Shown here piece by piece: positions 53,604 to 60,501 of a stretch of 64,000 nucleotides of DNA. This DNA is from Gemmatimonadaceae bacterium (GTDB lineage: Bacteria > Gemmatimonadota > Gemmatimonadetes > Gemmatimonadales > Gemmatimonadaceae), in assembly GCA_020846935.1 (NCBI GenBank), contig JADLCY010000001.1:620001-684000 (forward strand). Direction: 5' to 3'. Both the position numbers and the translations under genes were made by a program. Position 1 is the first letter of the stretch. Each line of letters opens with the position of its first letter. Under the pieces are notes generated by a model. That model did not search any database. It had not been told where the DNA came from and saw only the letters and a program-made list of their open reading frames with translations.

Positions 53604-53646
53604 GGCCTAACGAGCGTAGCACCGCGAGCCCCGCGGATCGCGACAC

Positions 53647-54303
53647 TCACCACGCCAGGCGTAGACCCAGCTGCACCTGGTACGGTTCCCCGCCCTTCGC
53701 GAGCACACCCGCCTGCTCGTTCACCGAGTATCGGAATGTCGAACTCGCGGGGTCGAATCCGGTCACACGGAGGAGCGGGATGCGATTGACCACGGGATTC
53801 TGCGACGAGATCCCCATGGGGAGCACGTACTGGGCGCCCCACCGACGGTTGATCAGGTTCGCCGCGTTGAAGACATCGAGCGTGACACCAAGGCGCGAGC
53901 CACCAAGGACGACGACATCGCGACGCGCTCGTACATCGATGCGGTGGTTCCAGGGCGTGGCAATGACGTTGCGGCCGGCGATGCGGCCGAGGTTCGCGGC
54001 GATGTATGCGCGCGCCCGATTGCTCCGGTTGGCGAGCAACCGCCGCATCGAAGCCGCCACCGCAGGGTCGGTGGCCGGGTCGTCGGGATCGAAAAGAAAA
54101 GCGAGATCGTTGCCGTTGGCCTCATCACCGTTGACGTCGCCATCGACGACCAGGGAGAACGGCCGCCCACTCGACGCCGCATATCGTGCGGCCAGCGCGA
54201 TGCCAAATGGCCCTTTCGCTTCGAACATGCCCACCACGCGGTGGCGCGTATCGAGGTCGGCGCGGCCCCAAGCCTGCGCGAGATCACGAAGGTCGTCGCG
54301 CAC
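53647..54303 (-). pseudogene. C-terminal fragment of a TonB-dependent outer-membrane receptor
   Basis: About 219 codons match the end of Oar-like TonB-dependent receptors: WGRADLDTRHRVVGM, SGRPFSLVVDGDVNGDEANG, NLAFLFDPDDPATDP-type turn, WNHRIDVRARRDVVV, LDVFNAANLINRRWGAQY and a final beta strand ending LRLAW with a C-terminal aromatic. Such receptors are normally 900-1100 aa, so plug and most of the barrel are missing. The open frame extends to 54453 but the upstream part is unrelated. It is convergent with the PepSY remnant, as expected for a decayed siderophore-uptake pair. Confidence 0.78.
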
Positions 54304-55039
54304 CTGCCGCCGACGTGCAGTACCTCCGGCGTCACCTCGCCCCCGCGCCGCGACGGTGACGGCCGCGTCACGCGATATATACGGGCGGATATAGCGCTCG
54401 CAAGGGCCTGACACCCGATGCCGCCGCGTCGAGTTGCGACTGTACGGCTCCAAACCACCTCTGCGCTTTCGGTACCAACCGGGTTGAGTCTCGGGCCGGA
54501 GCGATCATGCCGACGTGCACCCGAGCATGCGCCAACGCCCAGGCGCGTGCTGCGACTGCCGCACCACCTCGGGAGGCTGGAGCGCTGGTTCGAGCGGAGG
54601 GCGCGGGTCGGAGGTGCGGCGCCCTCCGGATGAGCCGCCAGAGGTTGTCCAACCGGGCACGCATCGCTCGGCGGCTCCGGCGAAGGCAGCGGTCCGAGGC
54701 CACGCGCTCGGCAGCTGGACCTTCAGGAGCGAGTGGTACGGGACGTCCTGTCCGTTCGCCCGCACCTTGAGCTTCTCCAGAGGGTCCGCAGCCAGCCAAG
54801 GGGAGATCGTCTCCCTGCGGTGCGTCAGCGCCGCCAGCCGGCCGGCGCGCGTCACGTCAGTCGAGGTACTCTGAGGAGTCGGGCGTTGCCCCTAGCGTCC
54901 GCTCCGCCAACTCAGACGCGAGACGGGGTACCAGCCTCGCCCTGCTATTCACTGCTTGCCGCTTGCGCTCGGCCATGCACAACGCCAGGGGGAAGGCGGC
55001 ATCGCCATCAGCAGCACTCTCAGCTGCTGCCACACAGCG
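54304..55039. other. 736-bp stretch with decayed sequence
   Basis: No intact gene. It contains the antitoxin-like relic at 54697-54813; the remaining frames have no recognisable domain. It lies between the receptor fragment and higA. Confidence 0.5.
54697..54813 (-). pseudogene. CopG/ribbon-helix-helix antitoxin-like relic
   Basis: On the minus strand, about 39 codons read ETISPWLAADPLEKLKVRAN followed by GQDVPYHSLLKVQL. The spacing resembles antitoxins of the 'I-S-L-R-L-P-x-D-L-L-E-x-I-K-x-x-A-x-x-x-x-x-P-Y-Q-S-L-I' type, with the first strand altered. The flanking frame is unrelated and no toxin partner is next to it, so this is a relic at best. Confidence 0.4.
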
Positions 55040-55372
55040 TCATACCGCTCTCCGTGCCGCACGGCGCGTGGTGGCCTGGCGACGGTGAATCTGAGCCAAC
55101 TCGCGAGATGCCGCGAGCTGCGCGTCATACAAAGCACAGCGCTGTTGCAGGTTCATCCAGAACCCCGCGGTCGTGCCGAAGTACCTGGCCAGACGCAAGG
55201 CGGTCTCCGGGGTAATGCCGCGTCGCCCGTTGACGAGCTCGTTGACGCGCTGGTAAGGCACCCGAATGGCGTCGGCGAGTTCTCGCTGGGTGACGCCCAT
55301 CGGAATGAGGAACTCCTCCTGGAGAATCTCTCCGGGGTGTATGGGCGCGCGGTGCGTGGGGATGCGAACCAT
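55040..55372 (-). CDS. higA: HigA-family antitoxin (XRE helix-turn-helix)
   Basis: 110 aa. The HigA start HPGEILQEEFLIPMGVTQRELADAI is followed by an XRE-type helix-turn-helix (VPYQRVNELVNGRRGITPETALRLARYFGTTAGFWMNLQ). It neutralises the HigB toxin and represses its own operon by binding the operator upstream of higB. It lies 11 bp downstream of higB, the toxin-first order typical of higBA. A basic tail (HRRQATTRRAARRAV) extends beyond the usual domain. Confidence 0.92.
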   Translation of the reverse strand: MVRIPTHRAPIHPGEILQEEFLIPMGVTQRELADAIRVPYQRVNELVNGRRGITPETALRLARYFGTTAGFWMNLQQRCALYDAQLAASRELAQIHRRQATTRRAARRAV

Positions 55373-55383
55373 GATGCGGTCAG

Positions 55384-55677
55384 TCAGTGGTAGTCGACGA
55401 TCTCGACGTCGCTTGGACCGGCGTCGGTCCAGACGAAACAGATCCGGTACTGATCGTTGATGCGAATGCTGTGCTGGCCGACGCGATCACCCCGCAGAAC
55501 CTCCAGCCGGTTGCCTGGAGGGATCCTCAGATCGCTGAGGTCCTCCGCCGAGTCGAGGGCTTCCAGCTTGCGCTGCGCCACCCGCCAGATCGCCGACGCA
55601 CAGGTTCGACGAGCAGACTTCGTGTCGGCACCGTTGAAGACATCCTCCGTGCCGGCACCCCGGAACGATCGTATCAC
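55384..55677 (-). CDS. higB: HigB-family toxin (RelE superfamily mRNA interferase)
   Basis: 97 aa from a GTG at 55677. It begins MIRSFRGAGTEDVFNG, and has RKLEALDSAEDLSDLRIPPGNRLEVL and GQHSIRINDQYRICFVWTD, the signature of RelE/HigB toxins that cleave mRNA on the ribosome. The catalytic basic residues of the family (Arg in SIRINDQYRICF, C-terminal His in VDYH) are present. The predicted -10 element ends only six bases before the GTG, so the transcript may be leaderless. Confidence 0.92.
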   Translation of the reverse strand: MIRSFRGAGTEDVFNGADTKSARRTCASAIWRVAQRKLEALDSAEDLSDLRIPPGNRLEVLRGDRVGQHSIRINDQYRICFVWTDAGPSDVEIVDYH

Positions 55678-55684
55678 CTACCCA

Positions 55685-55709
55685 CGATAGCATGACTCCC
55701 ATGCTATCG
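55685..55709 (-). promoter_or_regulatory. higBA operator and promoter
   Basis: A perfect inverted repeat, CGATAGCATG (55685-55694) and CATGCTATCG (55700-55709), with a 5-base spacer. On the minus strand it is spanned by a promoter TTGCGA-17 bp-TATCGT whose -35 and -10 fall in the two arms. A repressor bound here would block RNA polymerase, which is how HigA proteins autoregulate. It ends eight bases before the higB start. Confidence 0.78.
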
Positions 55710-55844
55710 CAACGGGGCACGTGAGCGACAACAACGCGCACGAGGCGGCGCCTTGAGAAGCCGCTCGCGCACGCACCCACGGGCCCCGGCGTCGGCACAG
55801 CGACGTCGGCAGCGCGTCGACTCCGGGTCGCGCTCGCCAGGTCG

Positions 55845-56519
55845 TCAACCCCCAACGACCGCAATCAGGAGGCCGTCATACCCCTTGCTCCCCACCGTCT
55901 GGATCACCGTGGTCGCGATCCGCGACTGGTCGGCGAAGCGCGGAAGCATCTGCTGGAGGCCGCGGATATCGGCGTCGGCGGGCGCGGGCTGGGTGATGGC
56001 CCCATCACGTACCACGTTGTCGACGACGAGGATTGTGCCCGGTCGCGAGAGCTTCAGAGCAAAGGCCACGTACGCATCGCTGCTCGCCTTGTCGGCGTCG
56101 ATGAAGACCAGGTCGAACGGCTCCACCCCGGCCTGCACGAGCGCGGCCAGGGACTCCGCGGCCGGCGCCACCCGCACCTCCACCCGATCACTAAGGCCCG
56201 CACGCGCGATGTTGTCACGCGCCAGGGCCGCGTGCTCAGGATTGATCTCCAGCGAGAGCAGCCAACCACTCGGCGGCAGTGCACGCGCCATCCAGATGGT
56301 GCTGTAGCCGCCGAGGGTTCCGATCTCCAGGATCCGCGTTGCGCCCCGCAGAGCAACCAGCATCTGCAGCAGCTTGCCCTGCGCCGCGGTGACGCTGATC
56401 GGTGGAAGCCCGGCGGCGTTGCTCGCGGCCAGTGCCGCGTCGAGCACCGGGTCGTTGAGCTGCAGACGGTCCTCGTACCAGCGATCGACCTGCGTCCAGG
56501 TCTCCTTGGGGTCGCTCAT
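55845..56519 (-). CDS. O-methyltransferase (caffeoyl-CoA/catechol OMT family)
   Basis: 224 aa. A class I SAM-dependent methyltransferase fold with the SAM-binding motif ILEIGTLGGYSTIWMA, the acidic LSLEINPEHA loop, and the metal-binding residues typical of cation-dependent OMTs in FDLVFIDADKASSDAYV and LVVDNVVRDGAI. Such enzymes methylate catechol-type hydroxyls of small molecules. The substrate is unknown. It is divergent from the heme-copper gene cluster with about 260 bp between start codons. Confidence 0.92.
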   Translation of the reverse strand: MSDPKETWTQVDRWYEDRLQLNDPVLDAALAASNAAGLPPISVTAAQGKLLQMLVALRGATRILEIGTLGGYSTIWMARALPPSGWLLSLEINPEHAALARDNIARAGLSDRVEVRVAPAAESLAALVQAGVEPFDLVFIDADKASSDAYVAFALKLSRPGTILVVDNVVRDGAITQPAPADADIRGLQQMLPRFADQSRIATTVIQTVGSKGYDGLLIAVVGG

Positions 56520-56720
56520 CAGGGGTTCGTGGCTCGCATGGGGTTCATGCCGGTAACGAACGACCGTTCACCTGCGACAGCAAGGCCCGTGGGCCGCACG
56601 CACGATCCCGCAAGAGGGGATTCTCCGCCTGCCGGTCGGGGCTCACCCGCGAGACTCCTTGGGGTTCGCAGCAGGACGTGCGTGCCAGTGCGTCGCCACG
56701 GGAGGGAGCGAGTTCGAGCA

Positions 56721-56749
56721 TTGACGCGACCTGGCCCCCGTCGTATGTA
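56721..56749 (+). promoter_or_regulatory. Sigma70-like promoter of the heme-copper gene cluster
   Basis: TTGACG (56721-56726) and TATGTA (56744-56749) with the ideal 17-bp spacer, 32 bp upstream of the subunit II ATG. No FNR/NnrR-type TTGAT-N4-ATCAA box is evident around it. Confidence 0.55.
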
Positions 56750-56781
56750 GTCGAAGTTCACACCGGAGCGTGGAGATCGAC

Positions 56782-57327
56782 ATGACCATCCAGGACAGGA
56801 TCTGGGCGGTTGCCCTCGTGGGAATCGGCCTGGTCGCACTGGCCTTCCTGTACGTGATCAGCCAGGCGAGCAAGCCGGCAGACGCCAACGCCGCCTCGCG
56901 ATCCGCGCACACGGCACATCGCCTGCGCACACTGCTCTTCGTGGCCCTCCTGACCGTCTTTGCTGTCGGCAGTTGGGCCACGCTCCGTCCGTTCCCCATC
57001 GCGTCTCAGCGGTCGACAAGCGACGCGCAGCAGGTGGTGGACGTGACGGCCGGGCAGTGGTACTGGAAGATCGACCCGGATACGGTGGAAGTGGGGCGCC
57101 CGGTGGAGTTTCGGGTGACGAGCGCTGACGTGAACCACGGATTCGCGATCTACGCACCGGACGGACACATCGCGACGCAGACGCAGGCCATGCCGGGGTA
57201 CACCAACGTCCTGCGCTACCGCTTCGAGGAACCCGGCACCTACACGGTGCAGTGCCTGGAGTTCTGCGGTCTGGGACACGCGCCGATGCTGGTCACCCTC
57301 CAGGTGGCGGCGCCCATGCTGCAATGA
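56782..57327 (+). CDS. CuA-containing subunit II of a heme-copper oxidoreductase (NorS-like)
   Basis: 181 aa from the ATG at 56782, with GGAG six bases upstream. Two membrane helices (IWAVALVGIGLVALAFLYVI and LRTLLFVALLTVFAVGSWATL) anchor a periplasmic cupredoxin domain. The dinuclear CuA site is complete: His in SADVNHGFAIY and C-x3-C-x3-H-x2-M in CLEFCGLGHAPM. It should accept electrons from a soluble cytochrome c or cupredoxin and pass them to subunit I. It is short like subunit II of B-family enzymes. Confidence 0.9.
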   Translation: MTIQDRIWAVALVGIGLVALAFLYVISQASKPADANAASRSAHTAHRLRTLLFVALLTVFAVGSWATLRPFPIASQRSTSDAQQVVDVTAGQWYWKIDPDTVEVGRPVEFRVTSADVNHGFAIYAPDGHIATQTQAMPGYTNVLRYRFEEPGTYTVQCLEFCGLGHAPMLVTLQVAAPMLQ

Positions 57328-57379
57328 CTGGCGCGCCACCGCTGATCCATCGACGTCGGACCCGACGAGGCAATTGATC

Positions 57380-58882
57380 ATGGCCGCACTCACGCTCTAC
57401 CCCGAGGACGAACGGCTCGACGGCGCGAACCGCGTGGCGTTCAACCTCTACGTCGTCACCGCACTGGCCCTGTTCGTGGTGATGATGCTCATCGGCCTCA
57501 CCATGCGCATGTCGCAGGCCACCTGGCTCACGGTGCCGCCGGATCTCTTCTACAAGCTCCTGTCGATGCACGGGGCGGGCATGGTCGGCACAGCCTCGCT
57601 GATCACGACCGCGGTGATGTGGTTCTTCCTGCGCAAGTACGTGCCGCTGCACCGATGGGCGTTCGTCGCCAACTACGTGCTCTTCATGCTCGGGGCGCTG
57701 TGCATCATCGCCGCGATCTTCATCGGCGGCTACGGCGGCCTGTGGACCTTCCTGTATCCGCTGCCGGTGCGCGGCATGGGCCTCTGGAGCACGCAGACCG
57801 CCGCCCTGTTCTTCCTCGGGTACCTGCTGATCGGCGTCGGGAGCCTCCTGTTCTACCTCGACGCCGCCGCGGCGATCATCAGGGTCCACGGCAACCTTGC
57901 ACGCGCGCTCGGCCTGCAGTGGCTGTTTAGTGGCACGATCGACCCAGACCACCCCAAAACGGTCGTCGCCAGCACGATGGTCATCATCGCCAACTCGCTC
58001 GGCATTCTCGCCGGCGCCGTGGTGCTCGTGATGAGCCTCATCAACGTCTTCGTCCCGAGCGTCACGCTGGACGCGTTGCTCGCCAAGAACCTGACCTACT
58101 GGTTCGGGCACATGTACATCAACGCGACGATCTACATGGGCGTGATCGCAGTGTACGAGCTGCTGCCGCGCTACACCGGCAAGCCGTACCCCATCTCGCG
58201 GCCGTTCCTGTGGTCCTGGGCCGCGAGCACACTGTTCGTGATCATCGTGTATCCGCACCACCTCATGATGGACTTCGCCCAGCCGCGCTGGCTCACCATC
58301 ATGGGCCAGGTGATCTCGTGGATGGCCGGTTTTCCCGTCTTCCTCGTGACCACGTACGGCGCGCTCACCAACGTGTACCGCTCCGGCATGCGCTGGATGA
58401 TGCCGTCGCGCCTGCTCGTGCTTTCGCTCTTTGGGTGGGCGGCCGGCATCATTCCGGCCATCCTCGACGGAACCGTGCGCAACAACCTCGTGATGCACAA
58501 CACGCAATGGGTGCCAGGGCACTTTCACTTCTACCTGCTCCTCGGCGTGCTCTCGATGACGCTCGCGCTCATGTTCCACGTCATCGGGAGCCGAGTGGGC
58601 GCCGCACCAGACGCGGCCTCCGACCGGGCGGGCCTGCTGGTCTACCTTGGCGGTGCACTGATCTTTGTGTTCGCGTTCCTCCAGGCGGGCCACCAGAGCG
58701 TCGCGCGCCGCATGGCGACGCACCTGCCCGCGTGGACAGGCACGGACAAGCTCGGATCCGTCGGGGCGATCCTCGTGGTGCTCGGCATGGTGTTCTTTGC
58801 CGCGCGCATCACGGCCGGACTCCTCGGACGGTTGCCGACGCGGGATGGACAAGTTGTCGGCACGGCGGGCGGTTCCGGCTAG
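57380..58882 (+). CDS. Heme-copper oxidoreductase subunit I, probable sNOR-type NO reductase (NorY-like)
   Basis: 500 aa from the ATG at 57380 (GAGG nine bases upstream). About 12-13 membrane helices. Heme and CuB ligands are all present: His64 (low-spin heme), His244, His293-His294 (CuB), His381 (active heme) and His383 (low-spin heme) in VPGHFHF. The surrounding sequence is closest to B-family (ba3-like) enzymes. In oxygen reductases of that family His-x3-Tyr follows the first CuB ligand; here the segment is H244-M-Y-I-N248, so Asn replaces the cross-linked Tyr. Together with the gene order CuA subunit-subunit I-SenC-membrane protein, this points to NO reduction, although residual oxygen reduction cannot be excluded. 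Confidence 0.82.
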   Translation: MAALTLYPEDERLDGANRVAFNLYVVTALALFVVMMLIGLTMRMSQATWLTVPPDLFYKLLSMHGAGMVGTASLITTAVMWFFLRKYVPLHRWAFVANYVLFMLGALCIIAAIFIGGYGGLWTFLYPLPVRGMGLWSTQTAALFFLGYLLIGVGSLLFYLDAAAAIIRVHGNLARALGLQWLFSGTIDPDHPKTVVASTMVIIANSLGILAGAVVLVMSLINVFVPSVTLDALLAKNLTYWFGHMYINATIYMGVIAVYELLPRYTGKPYPISRPFLWSWAASTLFVIIVYPHHLMMDFAQPRWLTIMGQVISWMAGFPVFLVTTYGALTNVYRSGMRWMMPSRLLVLSLFGWAAGIIPAILDGTVRNNLVMHNTQWVPGHFHFYLLLGVLSMTLALMFHVIGSRVGAAPDAASDRAGLLVYLGGALIFVFAFLQAGHQSVARRMATHLPAWTGTDKLGSVGAILVVLGMVFFAARITAGLLGRLPTRDGQVVGTAGGSG

Positions 58883-59471
58883 CCTGCTGATCCTGGCGGC
58901 CGGCGTCGCGGTCCTGGCGTTCGCCACCGACGGGTTCCGCGCGTTCACGACGGAGACCGCGCGCCGCCTCGACGTGCGTGCGCGCCCGCGCCCCGTTCCC
59001 GCTGTGGCGCTGGAATCGGCCGACGGCAGCCGCATGCCCTTCACCGCTCTGCGCGGGCGTTGGCTGCTGGTGGACTTCATCTACACGCGCTGCACCACGT
59101 GGTGCGTGGCCCAGGGTGGCGCATTCGCCAGGCTCCAGGACAGCCTGGCCGCACCGATCAACCGCGGACAGGTGATGCTCGTGAGCGTCAGCTTCGACCC
59201 GGCGCACGACGATCCCGCGCGGCTCGCCGACTACCTGCACCACTCCGGCGATCGCGGCGCCGGGTGGATTGCCGCGCGGCCCACGGAGGCGACGGGTCTC
59301 GAGGCGCTCATGCGCACCTTCGGCGTCACCGCCGTGCCTGATGGGCTTGGAGGGTTCGTCCACAACTCGGCGATCGCTGTCGTCGATCCTGCCGGGCGAC
59401 TGGTGACCATCGTGGACTGGAACGACGCGCCGGCTGCGGCGCGATACGTGACCGATCGTCTCGGATCATGA
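58845..59471 (+). CDS. SCO1/SenC-family copper chaperone
   Basis: 208 aa from the ATG at 58845, overlapping the end of subunit I by 38 bp. One N-terminal membrane anchor and a thioredoxin-like domain with the copper-binding C-x3-C (YTRCTTWC) and the third ligand His in FVHNSAIAVVD. It should deliver copper to the CuA site of subunit II. SenC adjacent to a CuA subunit and subunit I is the arrangement of the norSY-senC-orf1 cluster of ammonia oxidisers. Its stop overlaps the next gene (ATGA). Confidence 0.9.
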   Translation: MDKLSARRAVPASLLILAAGVAVLAFATDGFRAFTTETARRLDVRARPRPVPAVALESADGSRMPFTALRGRWLLVDFIYTRCTTWCVAQGGAFARLQDSLAAPINRGQVMLVSVSFDPAHDDPARLADYLHHSGDRGAGWIAARPTEATGLEALMRTFGVTAVPDGLGGFVHNSAIAVVDPAGRLVTIVDWNDAPAAARYVTDRLGS

Positions 59472-60049
59472 CGCATCGGCCACCGCTCGCGCTGGTGGGC
59501 GGCGTGCTCTGGCTCTCGCTCCTCGCGCCGCCGCTCCGCGCGGCGCTGGAGGCGACGATGACCGCGCAGATGCTCGTGCAACTTCCGCTGCTTGGCGCCG
59601 CGGGCTGGATGGTGGCGCGCGCCGTGCCGGCCCCCGTGGAGCGAGCGCTGGCACAATGGGACGGAGGCGGTGTCCCCGGGCTGCTGCTTGCCTCACTGGC
59701 CAGCGCCGTATGGATGCTGCCACGGATGCTGGACGCCGCCGTGGATGACCCAGCGACGGCCGCGCTCAAGTTCATGAGCGTGCCGCTCCTGGTCGGCGTG
59801 CCGATCGCGTTGAGCTGGCCACGGGCCGGTTTCGTCGTGCGCGGGGTGGTCCTGCTCGAAGCCGTGGCCAGCGCGTTCCGACTCGGCTGGCTCTACCTGA
59901 TCGCCCCCGAGCGTCTGTGCAGCAACTACCTCCTCGGCGACCAACAGCTTCTTGGCAAGTCGCTGCTGGCCCTCGGCGCCGTCGCGTGCCTGGTCATCGC
60001 GTGGCGGCTCATGTGGGGCCACGTGCGCGTGGAGCCGGACGTGCCCTAG
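59468..60049 (+). CDS. Membrane protein of the heme-copper cluster (orf1-like)
   Basis: 193 aa, five or so hydrophobic segments (PLALVGGVLWLSLLAPPL, MLVQLPLLGAAGWMVA, GLLLASLASAVWMLPRML, FMSVPLLVGVPIALSW, SLLALGAVACLVIAW). It contains a lone conserved-looking LCSNYLLGDQQLLGK segment. No known catalytic motif. Its start overlaps the senC stop, so it is certainly co-translated with the cluster; an assembly or accessory role is inferred from position only. Confidence 0.72.
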   Translation: MTHRPPLALVGGVLWLSLLAPPLRAALEATMTAQMLVQLPLLGAAGWMVARAVPAPVERALAQWDGGGVPGLLLASLASAVWMLPRMLDAAVDDPATAALKFMSVPLLVGVPIALSWPRAGFVVRGVVLLEAVASAFRLGWLYLIAPERLCSNYLLGDQQLLGKSLLALGAVACLVIAWRLMWGHVRVEPDVP

Positions 60050-60062
60050 CCGTCACCGGCCT

Positions 60063-60103
60063 GTTCACGTGCGCGACGCCCGTTTGACGTCGCGCACGTG
60101 AAC
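60063..60103. terminator. Perfect 16-bp inverted repeat between convergent genes
   Basis: GTTCACGTGCGCGACG (60063-60078) and its exact complement CGTCGCGCACGTGAAC (60088-60103) with a nine-base loop. It starts 14 bp after the heme-copper cluster and ends 7 bp before the HMA gene's stop, so it can serve as a bidirectional terminator. There is no T run on either side. Confidence 0.75.
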
Positions 60104-60109
60104 CGCTCG

Positions 60110-60349
60110 TCAGACGTGTTCGAGGTCGACCGGGTCCGTGCAGGCGCCGTAGCCGTAGCCACAGCCGTCCACCAGCGAGCGCACGTCATCGACGGTGAGC
60201 TGTGCGTCGTCGTAGGTGATGTGCGCGACGTAGGCACCGGGATCCACCTCGACCTTCGAGACGCCACGCACCCGGCTCAGTTGCGGGCGCAATCCGATGG
60301 GCGAGTGCTCGAAGATGACCTGCTCGATGGCAATGTCGACGCGTTTCAT
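60110..60349 (-). CDS. HMA-like small protein without the CxxC metal motif
   Basis: 79 aa. The beta-alpha-beta-beta-alpha-beta pattern of heavy-metal-associated domains is seen: VDIAIEQVIFEHSPIGLRPQLSRVRGVSKVEVDPGAYVAHITYDDAQLTVDDVRSLVDGCGY with 'v-r-G-V-s-k-V-e-V-d' in place. The metal loop GMTCxxC is replaced by EHSPIG, so copper transfer in the usual way is not possible. Two cysteines near the C-terminus (GCGYGYGAC) might bind metal instead. It is convergent with the heme-copper cluster. Confidence 0.72.
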   Translation of the reverse strand: MKRVDIAIEQVIFEHSPIGLRPQLSRVRGVSKVEVDPGAYVAHITYDDAQLTVDDVRSLVDGCGYGYGACTDPVDLEHV

Positions 60350-60501
60350 GATCTGCCCTCCTCTTCATCGCTCGATCAGTCTCGCGTATTCACAAGGTGG
60401 CCCCGGGGACACGAATGTGTCAGTCGGGCGAGGGAGTACGCCGCGTCAGCGCGCGCCCTACCACAGCCCAACCGGTGCCGCCGAGCCCGCTCGCGCCGGG
60501 C

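Noticed and set aside
52946-54394. 482-codon plus-strand frame spanning the DsbA/PepSY/TonB remnants
   Set aside because: Only its middle (about 53452-53603) resembles a protein (PepSY tail); the rest is antisense of DsbA and the TonB receptor fragment.
57293-59080. 595-codon minus-strand frame opposite the heme-copper subunit I
   Set aside because: His/Arg/Asp/Glu-rich low-complexity translation typical of the antisense of a membrane protein gene; subunit I is unambiguous on the plus strand.
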